64,000 nucleotides of DNA from Verrucomicrobiaceae bacterium (GTDB taxonomy: Bacteria; Verrucomicrobiota; Verrucomicrobiia; Verrucomicrobiales; Verrucomicrobiaceae). Of the stretch, positions 60,244 to 64,000 are shown in pieces. The DNA is taken from contig JAIYDW010000245.1 of the NCBI GenBank assembly GCA_027487315.1, positions 1 to 64,000 on the forward strand, written 5' to 3'. Made by a program: the position numbers and the translations under genes. The notes below the pieces were generated by a model, which saw only the letters and a list, made by a program, of their open reading frames with translations, ran no database searches and was not told the origin of the DNA. Positions within the stretch are counted from its first letter, which is position 1, and every line of letters begins with the position of its first letter.

Positions 60244-61488
60244 CTAGTTCTTCTGGATTTCAGATAGGAGCGCATCGCGCATTGCTTTGCGTTTTTCGAG
60301 TAATCCAGTCTGGGGGAAAGTTCCTGCGCTTCTCATCACTCGATAAACCTGCTGCATGTGTGGGTCGTGCCGTAAGGACTTTGTCTTATATCCACTGCGA
60401 GTCGCAGGTGCGAGATAGCGTGGAGTGCGTCTGGCCTTGGGTGCGTCTTCTGAATTGTGAATCCACTCAAATGTAGCAGGGTTTGCCATGTAACGCGCAA
60501 ATCTTGCTGCGGCTTGTGTCACGGATGTAGATGCTTCACGACGCACAACGAATACATCTGCAAATGCAAGAGCACGATCACCTTCACCCAAACAAGCCGA
60601 TGTTAGGTAGAGTGGTGCTGTATCGGTGCGATTCTTCAAAACGACATGAAGTTTCTCGGAATAGCCGACCAGTGCTTCGGTTCTTCCGTGGGCAAAGTCT
60701 TCAGCAGCAAGGTCAGGTGCGTCGTCATAGGTTCCGTCAAGACCAGGGTTTTTGCCATCTACCACTTGTTGATCTGCAACTAGGCCTAGGGTGGTAACTA
60801 CTCTTTCGTCGAGGTTTGGGCTCACTGCTGTGAGAAGCTTGCGAGGGCCATAGGTGTCCGCCCACGCATCCAAGTATAGGCAAGGGAGATTCCAACTTCC
60901 CAGTAGATTCCCTGAGAGATTGGGAACATTTTCATCGCCAGAATTCAGTATCTTTATAAGATCCGATACAGACGAAACACTCTTCACCTCTTCCATTCGT
61001 GAGACAATAAAGTGACCGCACAGCCAATGGGGTAGGCCGTAAAGTTTGCGGTCGTAATATGCAGCTTTTCTCGCTGGGGATAGCCAATCACTAGACTTCT
61101 CGGAAGTGGGGATTTCACGAATCAAATTGGCTTTTACAACCTCGCCAAGCATTACGGCATCAAGTTCAATTACATCAGAGGCGTTATCATCCGTTTCCGA
61201 GAACCTCTGTTTGATGCCCGCGAGATCATAAGGGTCAAAGCTTGCGTCCATTGGTCGTAAAACGAGGTCGATCCCCGGATTCGATTTTTCGAACTCAAGC
61301 TCAATTCGTATCAACATGGCTCTAAAGCCATCGCCCGCAGCGTCTGGAAGGTACGGAAAAAGACTAACGCGTAGCTGCGTTGGCTCACTGGGCGGTGCAA
61401 TCGCTGTTTCGGTAGATTCTCTGGGGGTTGTGCATGCCTGCATTAGCAAAGCGCAAAGAATCAGAAGTCGCGACAATTTTGTTTTCAT
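60244..61488 (-). CDS. thiaminase I-like lipoprotein (thiamine pyridinylase family)
   Basis: 414 aa from the ATG at 61488. The N-terminus LLILCALLMQAC is a lipobox, so the protein is probably lipid-anchored or secreted. The sequence follows the thiaminase I periplasmic-binding-protein fold: LRVSLFPYLPD, the KLYGLPHWLC motif with Cys157, and VGYSEKLHVVL with Glu278. These fit the active-site nucleophile Cys and base Glu of Bacillus thiaminase I in position and spacing (about 120-130 residues apart). The enzyme replaces the thiazole of thiamine with a nucleophile. The role could be thiamine salvage or starvation of rivals. The call rests on motif memory; an ordinary solute-binding protein is the alternative. 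Confidence 0.7.
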   Translation of the reverse strand: MKTKLSRLLILCALLMQACTTPRESTETAIAPPSEPTQLRVSLFPYLPDAAGDGFRAMLIRIELEFEKSNPGIDLVLRPMDASFDPYDLAGIKQRFSETDDNASDVIELDAVMLGEVVKANLIREIPTSEKSSDWLSPARKAAYYDRKLYGLPHWLCGHFIVSRMEEVKSVSSVSDLIKILNSGDENVPNLSGNLLGSWNLPCLYLDAWADTYGPRKLLTAVSPNLDERVVTTLGLVADQQVVDGKNPGLDGTYDDAPDLAAEDFAHGRTEALVGYSEKLHVVLKNRTDTAPLYLTSACLGEGDRALAFADVFVVRREASTSVTQAAARFARYMANPATFEWIHNSEDAPKARRTPRYLAPATRSGYKTKSLRHDPHMQQVYRVMRSAGTFPQTGLLEKRKAMRDALLSEIQKN

Positions 61489-61843
61489 ATGGAATTGCTC
61501 GTTTGACGTCCGAATCAAACATGCAAGCTGTGATTCGTCTATCAATAAAACATCGAGTTAATGATATGACGGTCCAACGTACCGGACGGGTGTGTCGTGC
61601 AATATTTGTTTCGCGACATGGTGTCACGAAAACGGCTTCAATTGTGGTTTCTCGGACACTTCTTGTCCTCGAGATTGAAGTTCGGTTGCCCGTAGTTTTT
61701 GGGCGTGTCCTTGATCCTTTTGTAGGATCGGCGGCGGCTCACAGGTGCCGATGGCACAAGTCAAAAGAGCTGCTTCGCTGCAGCCCTGATAAAGGGTCGG
61801 GACTTGACGCCCCAGCCTTGGTGTGTTGTAATTTAATGCCGGT
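61489..61843. other. intergenic region with several hairpins
   Basis: 355 bases between the thiaminase-like gene and the toxin gene, both on the minus strand. No gene that looks real. Perfect small stems are present: GATCCT-TTTGT-AGGATC (61713-61729) and GTGCC-GAT-GGCAC (61745-61757). They may be transcript ends or recombination relics. Confidence 0.5.
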
Positions 61844-62182
61844 TTAGAACAGTTCCTCGGCTTCGGTGATGCGTTTTCGCCAGTAGTAGGGACGGCGTTT
61901 CGCGTGAGCGACGGCGAGAATGACGACGCGTTCTTTCCACAGCATGTAGGCAATGTAGTACTCACCAAAACGTGGAGTCAGATTCACACGACGCGTGGGT
62001 GGTCGACGAAAGCGGAACAGTTCTGGCGTGTCCAGGATTGACCTCAAATGATGCTGGAAAGTTAAAGCAAACGCCGAAGCCAGTGGCTTCTCCGTGTCGT
62101 CATTGTCAATGGCTGCATAGTAGCGGATGATCTCGCTAAACTCGTCCTGGGCCGTCGGATGGATGTCGTAAGGTGTCATCAT
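61844..62182 (-). CDS. parE: ParE/RelE-superfamily toxin
   Basis: 112 aa. ParE-like pattern: YDIHPTAQDEFSEIIRYYAA helices, then strands RFRRPPTRRVNLTPRFGEYY and the end VILAVAHAKRRPYYW with the conserved late basic residues. It overlaps the antitoxin stop codon (the start ATGATG covers the antitoxin TGA), the normal arrangement of this family with a CHP02574-type antitoxin upstream. It inhibits gyrase (ParE) or cuts mRNA on ribosomes (RelE) and stabilises the element. ParE rather than RelE is a guess. Confidence 0.85.
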   Translation of the reverse strand: MMTPYDIHPTAQDEFSEIIRYYAAIDNDDTEKPLASAFALTFQHHLRSILDTPELFRFRRPPTRRVNLTPRFGEYYIAYMLWKERVVILAVAHAKRRPYYWRKRITEAEELF

Positions 62183-62457
62183 GCCGGGCGCGGAATGCCA
62201 AGTTCGGCAAAAAGCGCGTCGGTGTTTCGCTCGAATTCCTCACCGGAGATGAGATTCACTTTGCCCTCCTCAATTTCCTTGATTCGAACATCAATCTCAG
62301 TGTCCCATGCGGCCTCGACCTCGGCATTCTCCTCGACGCTTTCCGACGGCACAAACTGGACTGCGAAACGGCGTTGCAGATCAAGAAGCAACTCGCGAGC
62401 CTCATCCGGTGCGAGATTGTCGATCTGTTTGCAAATGTGCTCCACGGTCGCTGTCAT
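62179..62457 (-). CDS. addiction-module antitoxin (CHP02574 family)
   Basis: 92 aa from the ATG at 62457 (MTATVEHICKQIDNLAPDEA). The C-terminal pattern AEVEAAWDTEIDVRIKEIEE, then GKVNLISGEEF, is the hallmark of the 'putative addiction module component' antitoxins that pair with RelE/ParE toxins. The N-terminal helix EHICKQIDNLAPDEARELLL binds the toxin or DNA. It is translated first and coupled to the toxin. Confidence 0.85.
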   Translation of the reverse strand: MTATVEHICKQIDNLAPDEARELLLDLQRRFAVQFVPSESVEENAEVEAAWDTEIDVRIKEIEEGKVNLISGEEFERNTDALFAELGIPRPA

Positions 62458-62522
62458 GATTGGATTGTAGCAGAATGGGGAAATTTTGTCGAGAGTCGGT
62501 AGATGGCTTTGTGCAGACATTG

Positions 62523-63368
62523 TCAGCGCAGCGAGTCATCTCCCCTCACCTGCTCGGCAAGTTGACGTAGCGCCTCCAACATGGATTCCATGGCACCGGG
62601 TTCGCGCTTGCCCCGGAGCGTGGCTGTGCAGTTCCCTTCCCTATGACTAAGCTGGATCATGCTGCTGGTGCGGGATCTCTTTCTTGATTGGGAGCTGTCT
62701 TGTCCGCTGCGAAAGTGCGCAATGCGGGCACGAATGCTGGGAGTGCCCTCCCCTGCCCTGGCGGCTGCGACCAACTCTTCTTGAAACTGGGTATCGTCCA
62801 CCACGGCGATTCGTTGCGCCATATCATAACCAATGCCTGGGGTGTGACGCAATTCCTCCTGCAAACGGGCAGGAAGCTCCAGGATACGCAGCATGCCGCT
62901 CATCCATTGCTCGCTCTTCCCTATTTGAGTGGCGAGTTCGCGCTGAGTGGAGGCAGCTCCCGAATCCAGAAGGCCACGGAGCGTCTCGGCCAATTCGACC
63001 GGGGCGATATTCTCGCGCTGAATATTGGAAATAAGACTTTTGAATCGGCGAGTGACTTGATCGTCCGGCTCGCGCACAAGGACTTCGAGTTCAGTGAGGC
63101 CTACAGCCTTGGCAGCACGATAACGGCGATGCCCGGTGAGAATACGGTAGTGGTCGCCATCGTGGGTGACAGTGATGGGTTCAATGATGCCGTGTCGACG
63201 CACGGACTCGATCATGTCGTCCATGTTATGGAAGATTTTGCGTTCGTTGTCAGGATCTTCTTGAAGACGGTCAATGCTGACAATGAATCGGCCGCGTTTC
63301 GGCAATCCGCCGGTGAGGCCGGACTTCACCAGATCGAGACGACTTTTGCCTTGGGGTAGTTTGGTCAT
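62523..63368 (-). CDS. parB: ParB-family partition protein
   Basis: 281 aa. The ParB/RepB domain is clear: DPDNERKIFHNMDDMIESVR, IIEPITVTHDGDHYRILTGH, HRRYRAAKAVGLTELEVLV and the HTH region AASTQRELATQIGKSEQWMS. The N-terminus reads MTKLPQGKSRLDLVKSGLTG, the region that stimulates ParA. Its start overlaps the ParA stop (ATGA). It binds centromere-like sites on the element and loads a partition complex. No parS-like repeat was identified in the window. Confidence 0.92.
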   Translation of the reverse strand: MTKLPQGKSRLDLVKSGLTGGLPKRGRFIVSIDRLQEDPDNERKIFHNMDDMIESVRRHGIIEPITVTHDGDHYRILTGHRRYRAAKAVGLTELEVLVREPDDQVTRRFKSLISNIQRENIAPVELAETLRGLLDSGAASTQRELATQIGKSEQWMSGMLRILELPARLQEELRHTPGIGYDMAQRIAVVDDTQFQEELVAAARAGEGTPSIRARIAHFRSGQDSSQSRKRSRTSSMIQLSHREGNCTATLRGKREPGAMESMLEALRQLAEQVRGDDSLR

Positions 63369-64000
63369 GCTGTTGGGACGGCGGCGGCATCTGCCTTTGA
63401 GGTAATTATTGGCAACTCGGGCGGTGCAGCCTCCGGTTGGGCCTGTGGCCCGTTAGTGAATAATTCTCGCACCTCTTCGACGAGGGCGGTGATGTCCTGT
63501 GATCCTTTAGAAAGCGGACGGTAGTGGAAGATGCTGCCTCCATTTTCATCCACCTGTGCCAGCCATCCGCAGGAGCGTATCTCGCTACGTGCGGATGGGA
63601 TGCTGTCATCCGCCAGCAAGGTGAGCACACGCTTCCTCAGGCCTGGCAGGCGGGTGAGATTGCTCAGCACATGCAGCATGTGGAAGTCGGCATTTGAGCG
63701 CAGCTTGACGAGCAGCTTGTAGATGCTGGCGTAACTCCTCACCGCCTTCGTGCTCTCGAACGGGACGATGAAGGCATCTGCTGGAAAGATGGCGTTTTCC
63801 ATGATCGGCGAGATTTGGTTCGGCGAATCGATGACGATGTAGTCAAAGCGATCCGCGAGGTGCTCCTCGGCGAGTAACTGCGTGAGCATGGACGGATAGC
63901 CCTCTGTTTGACTGATCTCGCGTCCGAGGTCTTCGAGGCCATCGGCGCTGGCGACAAAGGAGAGGCCCTCAAAGCCCGTGGGCTGGATGACCTCGCTGAG
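63365..64000 (-). CDS. parA: ParA-family partition ATPase (N-terminus outside window)
   Basis: The last roughly 210 residues are visible; the ATPase P-loop lies beyond the right edge. Diagnostic segments: FDYIVIDSPNQISPIMENAI (Walker A', the switch region), FPADAFIVPFESTKAVRSYA and the coil HMLHVLSNLTRLPGLRKRVL. It drives separation of the element copies with ParB, overlapping it by 4 nt. The C-terminal acidic/Pro-rich tail (NGPQAQPEAAPPELPII) is variable. Confidence 0.88.
   Translation of the reverse strand, partial: LSEVIQPTGFEGLSFVASADGLEDLGREISQTEGYPSMLTQLLAEEHLADRFDYIVIDSPNQISPIMENAIFPADAFIVPFESTKAVRSYASIYKLLVKLRSNADFHMLHVLSNLTRLPGLRKRVLTLLADDSIPSARSEIRSCGWLAQVDENGGSIFHYRPLSKGSQDITALVEEVRELFTNGPQAQPEAAPPELPIITSKADAAAVPTA

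Noticed and set aside
59858-61488. iscB or cas genes with the HEARO-like RNA
   Set aside because: No RuvC/HNH protein on either strand near the RNA; no CRISPR repeats anywhere in the window.
61428-61847. Plus-strand 139-codon frame opposite the thiaminase start
   Set aside because: Antisense to the lipoprotein N-terminus and to the intergenic hairpins; no protein-like features.
61624-61968. Minus-strand frame after the thiaminase region
   Set aside because: Overlaps the better-supported ParE toxin in another frame; Cys/Pro/Ser mixture without domain.
32381-64000. Prophage
   Set aside because: No capsid, terminase, tail or lysis genes; ParAB, ArdC, primase and TraG-like proteins point to a conjugative or plasmid-type element.

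Overview
The window looks like chromosome of a verrucomicrobial bacterium, probably Verrucomicrobiaceae-like. This rests on gene content and style: a high-GC, C-rich coding style, a eukaryotic-type UDP-glucose pyrophosphorylase, a zinc-ribbon Ser/Thr kinase, a type I exporter cassette, a circularly permuted ATP-grasp/alpha-E/transglutaminase cluster and very large secreted beta-repeat proteins. The lineage is inference; there is no rRNA in the window.

Bases 1 to about 32.4 kb are ordinary, mostly housekeeping chromosome. In order: a Ser/Thr kinase cut by the left edge; an M19-type dipeptidase and a lipocalin; a small AT-richer patch with a DUF4304 protein; TypA/BipA; tRNA-Leu; an exporter triad (ABC, HlyD, TolC) with PepD; a 168-bp hairpin element between PepD and UDP-glucose pyrophosphorylase; LipA; a periplasmic cyclophilin; ACT, DUF6941 and TIM-barrel proteins; an Lhr-like helicase; an AI-2E permease; a replisome-organizer-like protein. 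A translationally coupled operon follows (ATP-grasp, alpha-E, transglutaminase, HAD-Nudix fusion, FolB), then Kup with a structured leader. The HAD-Nudix fusion overlaps folB by 4 nt and is a good candidate for the enzyme that removes all three phosphates from dihydroneopterin triphosphate in folate synthesis.

From about 32.4 kb to the right edge the style changes (less C-rich, more balanced codons) and the content becomes that of one integrative element. A large serine recombinase sits exactly at the 3' end of a cupin gene, which is the likely attachment site. Next come a VirD4/HerA-like ATPase with a nuclease-like tail (apparently frameshifted from its membrane part), an XRE regulator, a CHC2/TOPRIM primase, a delta-60 repeat secreted protein, a 2056-aa RHS polymorphic toxin with a GH-E nuclease tip and SUFU immunity gene, a replication-relaxation protein, ArdC, a PD-(D/E)XK protein and a second HerA-like ATPase. 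ParE/antitoxin and ParB/ParA lie at the right. No relaxase or mating-pair genes are inside the window, so ICE versus integrated plasmid is open.

The most exciting locus is at 56.4-59.9 kb: a long, catalytically dead prokaryotic Argonaute overlapping a gene for a membrane-anchored partner. It fits the long-B pAgo plus transmembrane-effector layout, predicted to be abortive-infection immunity. Directly downstream is an intricately folded approximately 190-nt RNA candidate, possibly a stand-alone HEARO/omega RNA, and then a lipoprotein that looks like secreted thiaminase I with its catalytic Cys and Glu. This block is a compact defence and antagonism island.
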